The notes beneath the pieces were generated by a model. It was not told where the DNA came from. It worked only from the letters and a program-made list of their open reading frames with translations, and did no database searches. Shown here piece after piece: positions 29,344 to 37,071 of a stretch of DNA of 40,943 nt. The stretch is from NCBI GenBank assembly GCA_003223115.1, contig QHXW01000125.1, positions 1-40,943 on the forward strand. The letters run 5' to 3'. The translations under genes were made by a program, and so were the position numbers. Position 1 is the stretch's first letter; each line of letters starts with the position of its first letter. This stretch comes from Acidobacteriota bacterium (GTDB lineage: Bacteria; Acidobacteriota; Terriglobia; Bryobacterales; Bryobacteraceae).

Positions 29344-30291
29344 ATGAGAAGACTGGCTCGCTTGTGCACGGCCGCCGCGCTTCCACTCTGTCTGTATGCG
29401 CATATCAACGGGTTGCCCATTTGAAGGACGGGTGCGCCAGTAGACGATAACGGATTGAATTGTTCCGAGTGCCACACGGGAACTCGAGTGAACTTCACGA
29501 ACGGGCTCGCGGTGCTTGCGTCTGCCTATACCCCTGGTTTGACTCAATCCATTCGCGTCGACGTTTCAGACAGCTCGGCCCTAATTTCGGATTCCAACTT
29601 ACGGCGCGCCTGGCTAACGATGTGACGAAGCAAGCTGGAACGTTCTCTCCCACGGTGGATGCACAAATTTACTGCGATCCCGACGGGCGTGCCGGACCTT
29701 GCAATGGAGCAGTTGAGTTCGTGACAAACACTCCAGCCTCCGCGGGTCCTTACACCGGCGGTAGGCGTCAGTTTTCTCTCAGCTGGACGGTGCCCGGCCG
29801 GGACTTGGGCCCGGTTATCTTTATGCGATGCGGCCGCGGCGGCCGGCAATCATGACGAGACCGCTGCGGGAGACCACGTCTTTACCTGCACCGTGCAGGC
29901 CCCCGTGCTGCCGTGCAACCTGACCGGAGCGCCAACCATCGGACAGGTAAAGAACGGGTCACGGACGCCGCCAGCTATCGCGATAGCATTTCATCGAAAG
30001 AACTTGTTTCTATCTTCGGCTCCGGTTTGGCTTCTGCCCTCTTGCCGCCGGAAGGATACCGGGGCCGCGCGAAGCGACCTGCAGATCCTGAATTTGAGCG
30101 CACTGCGGGTATCGGTGGATGACAAGGGCGTTAACCGCGGCAGAGTCTCGTACGCGGGCGTGACGCCCGGCACCTCGGGTCTATATCAACTCAACCTGAA
30201 ACTGCCCGACCCGGTCGCCACCAACCCGGAAGTCCGCATCTCCATTGGAGGTAGCAGCAGCCCGCCCGCTGTCCACCTGGGTGTGCGGTAA
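29344..30291 (+). pseudogene. Decayed tandem paralogue of the CxxCH/TIGR03437 exported protein
   Basis: It starts like an exported protein (RRLARLCTAAALPLCLYAH) but has TGA at 29422-29424 after 26 codons. Downstream pieces in changing frames match the upstream gene: NCSECHTGTRVNFTNGLAVL (same CxxCH position), FGFQLTARLANDVTKQAGTF, GDHVFTCTVQAPVLP, DAASYRDSISSKELVSIFGS, and TSGLYQLNLKLPDPVATNP with VRISIGGSSSPPA. Frame changes occur near 29575-29590, 29820 and 29955, and again between about 30030 and 30085. The TIGR03437 part is internally shortened. No functional product is expected. The duplication is old, since the two copies are only moderately similar. Confidence 0.8.
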
Positions 30292-30333
30292 ATAGCCGTG
30301 GGTTAACGCAACCGAAATAAATGGAATTGCGTT

Positions 30334-30353
30334 TACAATGATTAGGCTAAAAT
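30334..30353 (+). promoter_or_regulatory. Two overlapping -10-like elements before the VirB10-like gene
   Basis: TACAAT (30334-30339, in GTTTACAATG) and TAAAAT (30348-30353) precede ATG 30371. TTGCGT (30327-30332) could act as a -35 for the second at a short 15-nt spacing. The first gives a 25-nt leader that keeps the AGGAG ribosome site (30361-30365) usable and is preferred. Confidence 0.4.
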
Positions 30354-30370
30354 CAAGCAGAGGAGTATTT

Positions 30371-31219
30371 ATGCGGCTTCGCGCGCCATTGGTTGCGCTA
30401 TTCGTAACTTCCACGGGCCTTTTTGCGCAGGAACCAGCACCCACACCGCCTACAACCCAGGAACCGGCAGCCGAGCCTGCGGTGCAGGACAAGGGCCAGC
30501 CTCAAGGTTGGCGGAAAACGGACACATCGAAACCCGGCGAGTTCGTGGTGACGCCAGGGACCAAGGTCCCGCTGGCACTGATTAACAGCGTCAGCACCAA
30601 ACACTCGGTCGAAGGGGACCGCGTGTATCTGGAAACCGTATTTCCCATCATGGTGAACGGCCGCATCGTGATTCCGCCCGGAAGTTATGTAGCAGGCACC
30701 GTCACACAGGTGAAGAGGCCGGGCCGGGTTAAGGGGCGCGGTGAGCTCTTCGTTCGCTTTGATTCGCTCACGCTTCCCAATGGTGTTACACGCGATTTTC
30801 GTGCGCGCATGAGTTCCATGGATGGCCGCGCGGCGGAAGATTTTGACCGCGCCGAAGGCAAAGTCAAAAGCGAAGGCAACAAGGCCGATGATGCGCGCAA
30901 CGTCGGTGAGGCTGCGGCTGCGGGCGCCTCGGTGGGCGTGCTGGGAGGCGCGGCATCGGGTCACTACGGCATGGGCGCCGGAATCGGTGCGGCTGCCGGA
31001 GCCGCCGCCGGTCTGGTGGGCGTGTTGCTCACCCGAGGGCCGGACGCCGTGTTGGCCAAGGGCAGCACCGTCGAGATGGTGCTCGACCGTTCGTTGTCTT
31101 TCCAGGAAAATGAACTGCTTTCAGGGCCGATGCAGCCTTTGCCGGTGTCGGACGGAGGTCCGGCGCCGAGCCATAAAAGCGCGAGCGTGCCCATTCCGGG
31201 CCGCCGGCTTCCGTTCTGA
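30371..31219 (+). CDS. Exported protein with VirB10/TrbI-like beta-barrel fold and glycine-zipper segment
   Basis: A 282-residue protein. The signal peptide is about residues 1-20 (RLRAPLVALFVTSTGLFAQ), then a Pro/Thr/Glu-rich linker to about 45. Residues of about 54-142 resemble the core of VirB10/TrbI: PGTKVPLALINSVSTKHSVE, then IMVNGRIVIPPGSYVAGTVT and LFVRFDSLTLPNGV. Residues of about 170-205 are a Gly/Ala-rich zipper (GVLGGAASGHYGMGAGIGAA, then GAAAGLVGVLL) able to insert in a membrane, followed by KGSTVEMVLDRSLSF. No other type IV secretion gene is near, so it is probably a free-standing envelope protein, not a conjugation part. AGGAG 5 nt before ATG 30371 fixes the start. It is well conserved in reading frame despite the decayed gene before it. 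Confidence 0.75.
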   Translation: MRLRAPLVALFVTSTGLFAQEPAPTPPTTQEPAAEPAVQDKGQPQGWRKTDTSKPGEFVVTPGTKVPLALINSVSTKHSVEGDRVYLETVFPIMVNGRIVIPPGSYVAGTVTQVKRPGRVKGRGELFVRFDSLTLPNGVTRDFRARMSSMDGRAAEDFDRAEGKVKSEGNKADDARNVGEAAAAGASVGVLGGAASGHYGMGAGIGAAAGAAAGLVGVLLTRGPDAVLAKGSTVEMVLDRSLSFQENELLSGPMQPLPVSDGGPAPSHKSASVPIPGRRLPF

Positions 31220-31364
31220 AAAGCAGGCATACGAAGGAATCGCCCGCCCAGACGCAAGTCACGAGAGAATCGACAGCCGACATCACCATGCCGGTAGCCG
31301 CGTTGCCTTCCGCTTCTGCTAAAATCGCTCAAACGGAGTCAGTTGCCCTATATCCGGACGCCCC

Positions 31365-32153
31365 CTGCTCGACGAAATCGAACATTCGATCTGTGATGCG
31401 CCCACTCTCTGGTGGCTGGGCCATAGCGGCTTCGTAGTCAAATATCGCACCAGCATTTTCTACCTCGACCCGTACCTGTCGGACTCGCTCGCTCCCAAAC
31501 ATTCACGCCGCGTGGAGCCGTTATTCGCGCCTGGGGAAGTAAGCCACGCCGGCTTGATCCTGTGCACGCACGCACACAGCGACCATCTCGATCCCGGCAC
31601 GGTTCCCGCCATGCTCGAGGCTTCCCGGCGCGCCAAAGTCATTATTCCCAAAAGCTTGGCGGAACATGCGCACTCGATCGGAATCAGTTACGACCGCATG
31701 GTGACGACCGATTCGAGCTTGCGCGTCGAGTACCTGAACGATCGCATCTACGCGGTACCGTCCGCCCATAACGAACTCGAGTGGACGCCGCTCGGCGGCT
31801 ATCCCTGTCTCGGTTATCTGGTGCGAGTCGGAACCTCGACCATTTATCACGCAGGCGACTGCATTCCCTACCCCGGTCTCGCCGACCGCCTGCGCCCGTA
31901 CAACGTCACCGTCGCGCTGCTGCCCATCAGCGGCCGCAAAGCCGGCGGCGCACCCGGAAATTTCGAGATCGCCGAAGCCGCGCAATTGGCCGAAGACATT
32001 ACGGCGCGGTGGCTTGTCCCGATGCACTACGACATGTTTGCGAATAACACAGGAGACGTAGACCGCTTTGTGGCTCACCTGCTGGGACAGCGCCCCGAGC
32101 AGCGGTTCAAAGTATTTGATTACGGCGAGAAGTGGAGCGTGCCGGTGGAATAG
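31365..32153 (+). CDS. UlaG-like metallo-beta-lactamase-fold hydrolase; start codon unclear
   Basis: An MBL-fold protein similar to UlaG (L-ascorbate-6-phosphate lactonase) and other RNase Z-like hydrolases. The zinc motif HxHxDH is in LCTHAHSDHLDPG; AGDCIPYPGL and LVPMHYDMFANN give further metal ligands. The fold clearly begins upstream of the first canonical start: LWWLGHSGFVVKY and IFYLDPYLSDSL form the first strands. The frame is open from 31323 but contains no ATG, GTG or TTG before GTG 31512, which would delete about 50 conserved residues. CTG 31365 (LLDEIEHSICDAP) is given as the most plausible non-standard start; ATA 31350 is another. Alternatively the start codon has been lost. TAAAAT (31320-31325) may be its -10. 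The substrate is unknown. Confidence 0.7.
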   Translation: MLDEIEHSICDAPTLWWLGHSGFVVKYRTSIFYLDPYLSDSLAPKHSRRVEPLFAPGEVSHAGLILCTHAHSDHLDPGTVPAMLEASRRAKVIIPKSLAEHAHSIGISYDRMVTTDSSLRVEYLNDRIYAVPSAHNELEWTPLGGYPCLGYLVRVGTSTIYHAGDCIPYPGLADRLRPYNVTVALLPISGRKAGGAPGNFEIAEAAQLAEDITARWLVPMHYDMFANNTGDVDRFVAHLLGQRPEQRFKVFDYGEKWSVPVE

Positions 32154-32244
32154 GGCGCCGAATGTGTATTGCACTGATCAGCCAAGTGACGTGTAATAAA
32201 GTAATCTGATCTCGCTTGTCTCCCGCCGCGGGATCACATCGGTT

Positions 32245-35200
32245 ATGTGGATTGTACGGCTGGGATTACGGCGCCCCTATACCTTCGTGGTGATGTCGAT
32301 TGTCATCGTCATTTTGGGTGTGCTCGCCGTGTTCCGCATGCCCACCGATATCTTCCCGGACATCAACATTCCCGTTGCCAGCGTGATCTGGAGCTATTCC
32401 GGCCTTTCTCCTGAAGAGATGGCGGAGGTGATCACCACCCGCTGCGAGCGTGGTTTTACTACCTCGGTGAACGACATCGAGCACATGGAATCGCAATCGC
32501 TGCCTGGCATCGCCATCATTAAGCTGTACTTCCACCCGAACGCCAAGATCGAGGCGGCGGTAGCGCAGCTCGCCGCCAGCTCGCAATCGGTGTTGCATTC
32601 ATTGCCGGCCGGAATTTTTCCGCCGGCGATCTTACGCTACAACGCTTCGAGTGTGCCTATCCTTCAATTGAGCATCTCGAGCAATACGCTCAGCGAGCAG
32701 GCGCTCTACGATTACGGCTACAACTTTATCCGAACCCAGATGGCCAATGTGCAAGGCGCCAGCTTTCCGCTGCCGTTCGGCGGACGGCCGCGGCAGATCA
32801 TGGTGGACATCAATCCCCAGGCGCTCTACGCGCAAGGTCTCTCCGCCGCGGATGTGGCCAACGCCATCAACGCACAGAACATTATTCTTCCCTCCGGCAC
32901 TGCCAAGATCGGCGAGCGTGAATACAACGTCCGGTTGAACGGCAGCCCCGAAATCGTGGAGGCGTTCAATAATCTGCCGGTGAAGCAGGCCGGCGCATCG
33001 ACCATTTACATCCGGGACGTTGCGCACGTGCGTGACGGTTACGCTGTACAAACCAACATTGTGCGCCACGACGGGCGGCGCGGGGCGTTGCTCACGGTAC
33101 TCAAGAACGGCGCCTCGTCGACGCTTCAAATTGTGCGCGACCTCAAAAAGATGCTGCCCCGAATACGCTCCACATTGCCGCCGGAGCTGAATCTGAAGCT
33201 GCTATTCGATCAATCCGTGTTTGTGCGCGCGGCCATTCAAGGCGTGCTGAAGGAAGCCATCATCGCCGCTCTACTAACCGCGCTGATGATTCTGCTGTTT
33301 CTGGGAAGCTGGCGCAGCACGCTCATCGTGTGTATCTCCATCCCTCTTTCGATTCTGACTTCGCTCGCGATTCTGAACCTGCTGCATGAAACCGTGAATG
33401 TGATGACGCTTGGCGGCCTGGCGCTGGCCGTCGGGATTCTGGTCGATGATGCCACGGTCGAAATCGAGAATATCCATCGCAATCTGGGGGAGGGCAAGGC
33501 CATCGTCCACGCGATTCTTGACGGCGCGCAGCAGATTGCCGTGCCGGCGTTCGTCTCGACTCTGTGCATCTGCATTGTCTTCGTGCCGGTCATTTTTTTG
33601 AGCGGCGTCGCCAAATACCTGTTCACGCCTCTCGCGCTGGCCGTCGTGCTGGCCATGATGGCCTCGTACATCCTGTCGAGAACGCTCGTACCCACCATGG
33701 TGAAATACCTGATCCGTAGCGAGGTGGCGCGTTATCGCAGACCGGAGGGCACAGCGAAAACCGATGACGGCGGTTTCTTCCGCCAGGTGCATTACGCTTT
33801 TGACCGCTGGTTTCAGCTCCGGCGCGAGGGTTATCGCAATCTGCTTGAAGCGGCGCTCGGGCACAGAAAACTGGTGGCACTGTGTTTTTTCCTCATCACC
33901 GCGGTATGCGTGGCGCTCGTTCCATTTATCGGCACCGACTTTTTCCCGCTGGTGGACGCCGGCCAGATCCGGTTGCACGTGCGCGCGACTGCCGGCACAC
34001 GGGTGGAACAGACCGAGCAAATCTTCGCCAGAGTGGAAGACACCATACGCCGTGTGATTCCGGCGAGTGAATTGACGGATATTATCGACGACATCGGGCT
34101 TCCCTACAGCGGATTCAACGTGGCCTTCAGCGACAGCGGCATCATCGGATCGTTCGATGGTGAGATCCTGGTGTCGCTCAAAGCGGGCGAACATGGCCCC
34201 ACGTGGGATTACGTTCGGCGGTTGCGGCGCCAGTTGAACGATGAGTATCCAAGTCTTACGATCTTCTTTCAGCCGGCCGACATCGTCGGACAAACTCTGA
34301 ACTTCGGCCTCCCCGCCCCGGTTGATGTTCAGATCGTAGGGCCGTTAGCCAACGCCCCGTCGAATTTTTCGATTGCGAAACAGATCGAAGCGCGTCTGGC
34401 CCACACTCCGGGCGCCGTGGATGTCCACGTACATCAGGTCCTTAACGTTCCCGAGCTGCGCCTGAAAGTGGACCGGGCGCGCGCACAGCAGGTAGGCCTC
34501 ACGGAGCGGAATGTGGCCGACAGCCTGCTCGTCTCGCTGAGTTCGAGCTCGCAGGTTTCGCCCAATTTCTGGATCAATCCACAGAACGCCGTCGACTATC
34601 CCGTGGCCGTGCAGACGCCGGAATATCGCGTGGATTCGACCCAAGCCTTGCTGACCACGCCGATCCGCGGGAGCGGTCAATCGACTCAGTTGTTGAGCAA
34701 CATCGCGCGCCTGGAGCGCGGCTCGACGGCATCGGTGGTCAACCACTACAACGTGCAGCCGCTTTATGACGTCTACGCCAACGTCCAGGATCGCGACCTT
34801 GGTAGTCTGTCGCGAGAAGTGGACCGAATTCTGGACGAGTTGAGACCCAGTCTGCCGCGCGGTAGTTTCTTTGAAGTGCGGGGGCAAGTGGAAACCATGC
34901 GAACCTCGTTCATCGGTCTGGGAGTGGGGCTGATTTTCGCGATTCTGCTGGTCTACTTCGTGATGGTGGTAAACTTTCAATCCTGGCTCGATCCGTTTAT
35001 CATTTTGATGGCGCTGCCCGGCGCGCTTGCCGGCATTCTGCTCATGCTGTTCCTGACCCAGACCACGATCAATGTGCCCTCGATGATGGGCGCCATTATG
35101 AGCATCGGCGTCGCCACCGCCAACAGTATTCTGTTGGTGAATTTTGCGAATGACCTGAGGTGCACGGGAGAAGACGCGCGCTCGGCTGCACTCGAAGCAG

Positions 35201-35442
35201 GCTTCACGCGCTTGCGGCCCGTTCTGATGACGGCGCTGGCCATGATCGTGGGCATGCTTCCTATGGCTTCGGGTTTGGGCGAAGGGGGCGAGCAGAATGC
35301 GCCGCTTGGGCGGGCGGTCATCGGCGGTTTGATGATGGCCACTGTCGCAACTCTGTTTTTCGTGCCTGTGGTGTATAGTGTCCTGCGGGGCAAACCGCCC
35401 AAAGATTTCGACGAGGTCGAAATGGAAGCGGCTGAGATTTGA
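32245..35442 (+). CDS. RND-family efflux pump inner-membrane subunit (AcrB/HAE-1-like)
   Basis: A 1065-residue RND permease, full family length, with 12 TM helices and two large periplasmic loops. It begins RLGLRRPYTFVVMSIVIVIL with the FPDINIPVASVIWSYSGLSP motif. The TM4 pair is intact: LAVGILVDDATVEIENIHRN. In TM10, where AcrB has the essential Lys940 (SAKNAILIVEFA), this protein reads VATANSILLVNFANDL, so the proton-relay lysine is missing and coupling must differ. The end MIVGMLPMASGLGEGGEQNA, then PLGRAVIGGLM, is typical. It exports drugs, lipophiles or other small molecules from the periplasm. It is followed at 10 bp by its adaptor gene; no TolC gene is present. ATG 32245 lacks a strong ribosome site. 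Confidence 0.92.
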   Translation: MWIVRLGLRRPYTFVVMSIVIVILGVLAVFRMPTDIFPDINIPVASVIWSYSGLSPEEMAEVITTRCERGFTTSVNDIEHMESQSLPGIAIIKLYFHPNAKIEAAVAQLAASSQSVLHSLPAGIFPPAILRYNASSVPILQLSISSNTLSEQALYDYGYNFIRTQMANVQGASFPLPFGGRPRQIMVDINPQALYAQGLSAADVANAINAQNIILPSGTAKIGEREYNVRLNGSPEIVEAFNNLPVKQAGASTIYIRDVAHVRDGYAVQTNIVRHDGRRGALLTVLKNGASSTLQIVRDLKKMLPRIRSTLPPELNLKLLFDQSVFVRAAIQGVLKEAIIAALLTALMILLFLGSWRSTLIVCISIPLSILTSLAILNLLHETVNVMTLGGLALAVGILVDDATVEIENIHRNLGEGKAIVHAILDGAQQIAVPAFVSTLCICIVFVPVIFLSGVAKYLFTPLALAVVLAMMASYILSRTLVPTMVKYLIRSEVARYRRPEGTAKTDDGGFFRQVHYAFDRWFQLRREGYRNLLEAALGHRKLVALCFFLITAVCVALVPFIGTDFFPLVDAGQIRLHVRATAGTRVEQTEQIFARVEDTIRRVIPASELTDIIDDIGLPYSGFNVAFSDSGIIGSFDGEILVSLKAGEHGPTWDYVRRLRRQLNDEYPSLTIFFQPADIVGQTLNFGLPAPVDVQIVGPLANAPSNFSIAKQIEARLAHTPGAVDVHVHQVLNVPELRLKVDRARAQQVGLTERNVADSLLVSLSSSSQVSPNFWINPQNAVDYPVAVQTPEYRVDSTQALLTTPIRGSGQSTQLLSNIARLERGSTASVVNHYNVQPLYDVYANVQDRDLGSLSREVDRILDELRPSLPRGSFFEVRGQVETMRTSFIGLGVGLIFAILLVYFVMVVNFQSWLDPFIILMALPGALAGILLMLFLTQTTINVPSMMGAIMSIGVATANSILLVNFANDLRCTGEDARSAALEAGFTRLRPVLMTALAMIVGMLPMASGLGEGGEQNAPLGRAVIGGLMMATVATLFFVPVVYSVLRGKPPKDFDEVEMEAAEI

Positions 35443-35452
35443 GGATGGGTTA

Positions 35453-36736
35453 GTGGCGATACCGGAGCCTGCCATTTCAGAACGTCATAGCAGGGACCGC
35501 GGACCGCGCCACCGGACTGGCCGGGGACCGCTGCTGGTGATGTTCGGAATTCTGGCGGTGATCGTAGTTGTTGCGATCGTGCTGGGAATCCGCCCGCGGC
35601 TGGCGCGCGAGAAAGCCCTCCTGGCGGCAAATGATGCCGCGACGGACAAGCGCCCGGTGGTCAATGTGGCACCGGTGCATCAAGCCGCCCCGCAGTCCGA
35701 GGTGGAGTTGCCGGCCGATCTCCAGGCATTGATTGAATCGCCGGTGTTCGCACGAGCCGACGGTTATTTGAGCAAGCGCCTGGTGGATATCGGCGACCGT
35801 GTACGAACGGGCCAGGTTCTGGCCGAAATCGAAACCCCGGAACTCGATCAGCAGTTAAGCCAGGCACGCGCAAACGTGGCCCAATCCCAGGCCTCGCTGG
35901 TGCAACTGCAGGCGCTCATCGTGCAAGCTCGAGCAAATCTCAAGTTGGCCAAGGTCACCTATGACCGCTGGAAGCGCCTGGCGGCCGCCGGCGTGTTCTC
36001 AAAGCAGGAGTCTGACGAGCGCGAGGCCGCATCTGACGCGCGCCAGGCCGACCTCGAAGCCGCGCAGGCGAACCTCAACGCCACAGAAAAAACTGTGGAA
36101 GCGAACGCTGCCAACGTGCGGCGCCTGGAAAACTTGAAATCCTTCGCTCACATCACGGCGCCGTTTGACGGCATTATCACCGCGCGAAATATTGATGTGG
36201 GGACGCTCATCAATGCCGGAAACGGCGGCGCCACCCACGAAATATTCCGTATCGCCCAGATTCAATTGATGCGCATTTTCGTGAATGTGCCTCAGACCTA
36301 TGCGTCCGAAGTCCATGCGGGCCAAAGCGCCGAGCTGCGCGTCCAGGAACTGCCTGGAAGAGTTTTCAAAGCTGCGGTCGAGCGCACCACCAACTCGGTG
36401 GATCCGAGCACGCGCACGATGCTCGCGGTCCTGCGGACCCCCAATCCAACGGGCGTCTTGCTCCCGGGCATGTACACCCAAGTCAGGTTTTCGTTCCCCA
36501 GAAAAGCCTCTGCGCTGCTGGTTCCAGGCGATGCGCTGGTAATGGGCCGCGAAGGCCCGCGCGTCGCGGTGGTCGGGCCCGATCATGCCGTTCACATGCG
36601 AAGCATCCGCATCGTCCGCGATTATGGCTCGGAGCTCGAGGTGGAGTCCGGCGTGCTTTCCGGTGACATGGTGGTGGTCAATCCCAGCGACCAGGTCCGC
36701 GAAGGCGCCCAGGTAGAGACGCGCACCGGCAGGTAA
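35453..36736 (+). CDS. RND periplasmic adaptor (HlyD/MFP family)
   Basis: A 427-residue membrane-fusion protein. A single TM anchor lies at about 27-46 (LLVMFGILAVIVVVAIVLGI), followed by the first lipoyl half VFARADGYLSKRLVDIGDRV, then TGQVLAEIETPELDQQL, a long Ala/Gln-rich coiled-coil hairpin (about 140-225), the second lipoyl half SFAHITAPFDGIITARNIDV, and beta-barrel and membrane-proximal domains. It bridges the RND subunit to an outer-membrane channel. GTG 35453 follows the pump stop by 10 bp with GAGG upstream; an earlier in-frame ATG at 35378 lies inside the pump gene. The order pump-adaptor is the reverse of acrAB. The outer-membrane factor must be encoded elsewhere. Confidence 0.9.
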   Translation: MAIPEPAISERHSRDRGPRHRTGRGPLLVMFGILAVIVVVAIVLGIRPRLAREKALLAANDAATDKRPVVNVAPVHQAAPQSEVELPADLQALIESPVFARADGYLSKRLVDIGDRVRTGQVLAEIETPELDQQLSQARANVAQSQASLVQLQALIVQARANLKLAKVTYDRWKRLAAAGVFSKQESDEREAASDARQADLEAAQANLNATEKTVEANAANVRRLENLKSFAHITAPFDGIITARNIDVGTLINAGNGGATHEIFRIAQIQLMRIFVNVPQTYASEVHAGQSAELRVQELPGRVFKAAVERTTNSVDPSTRTMLAVLRTPNPTGVLLPGMYTQVRFSFPRKASALLVPGDALVMGREGPRVAVVGPDHAVHMRSIRIVRDYGSELEVESGVLSGDMVVVNPSDQVREGAQVETRTGR

Positions 36737-37071
36737 TTCCGTGTGAAAACCCTCTCGATTCCTCAAAAAATTCTTGCATCCCGGACCAAATCATCGTAAT
36801 CTCTATAGACATTAGGATGAATATGGGAAAAATGCCGATTCCCCTCACCCGCTGTGGTTGTTGACCCGTTTTCTGCCAGTTAAACCAACTTTTTGATATG
36901 GAGGCACTTAGGTAATGACCGCGGGTCGATGGCTGAAATTGCAGGTGGAGGGCGAGCGCTTTCGTTGCAATGCCCCTATTCTCTACCAATGTAGTATAGT
37001 ACGGTCCGCGACGCCGCGGCCACTGTTGCGCCATGCAGCACGCCGAATCTCTGGAGATAGGGGCAAACATA
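36737..37071. other. Intergenic region, 335 bp, probable receptor promoter
   Basis: No reading frame with family features was seen. It is AT-richer than its flanks in the first part (AAAAAATTCTTGCATC; AACTTTTTGATATGG). TAGTATAGT (36992-37000) contains a -10-like TATAGT, with TTGCAA (36965-36970) upstream but at an unsuitable 24-nt distance. Transcription from it would give a leader of about 65 nt ending in GGAGATAGGGG before ATG 37072. No riboswitch or small RNA was recognised. Confidence 0.4.

Noticed and set aside
30371-31219. Part of a conjugation or type IV secretion locus
   Set aside because: No VirB4, VirB9, relaxase or coupling protein gene is nearby, and the protein has a cleavable-type signal peptide instead of a VirB10 inner-membrane anchor.
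34345-35475. Minus-strand open frame of 376 codons inside the RND pump gene
   Set aside because: His/Gln/Arg-rich translation without family features; an antisense shadow of a GC-rich coding region, as are the other long antisense frames at 283-810, 6936-7451 and 33274-34293.
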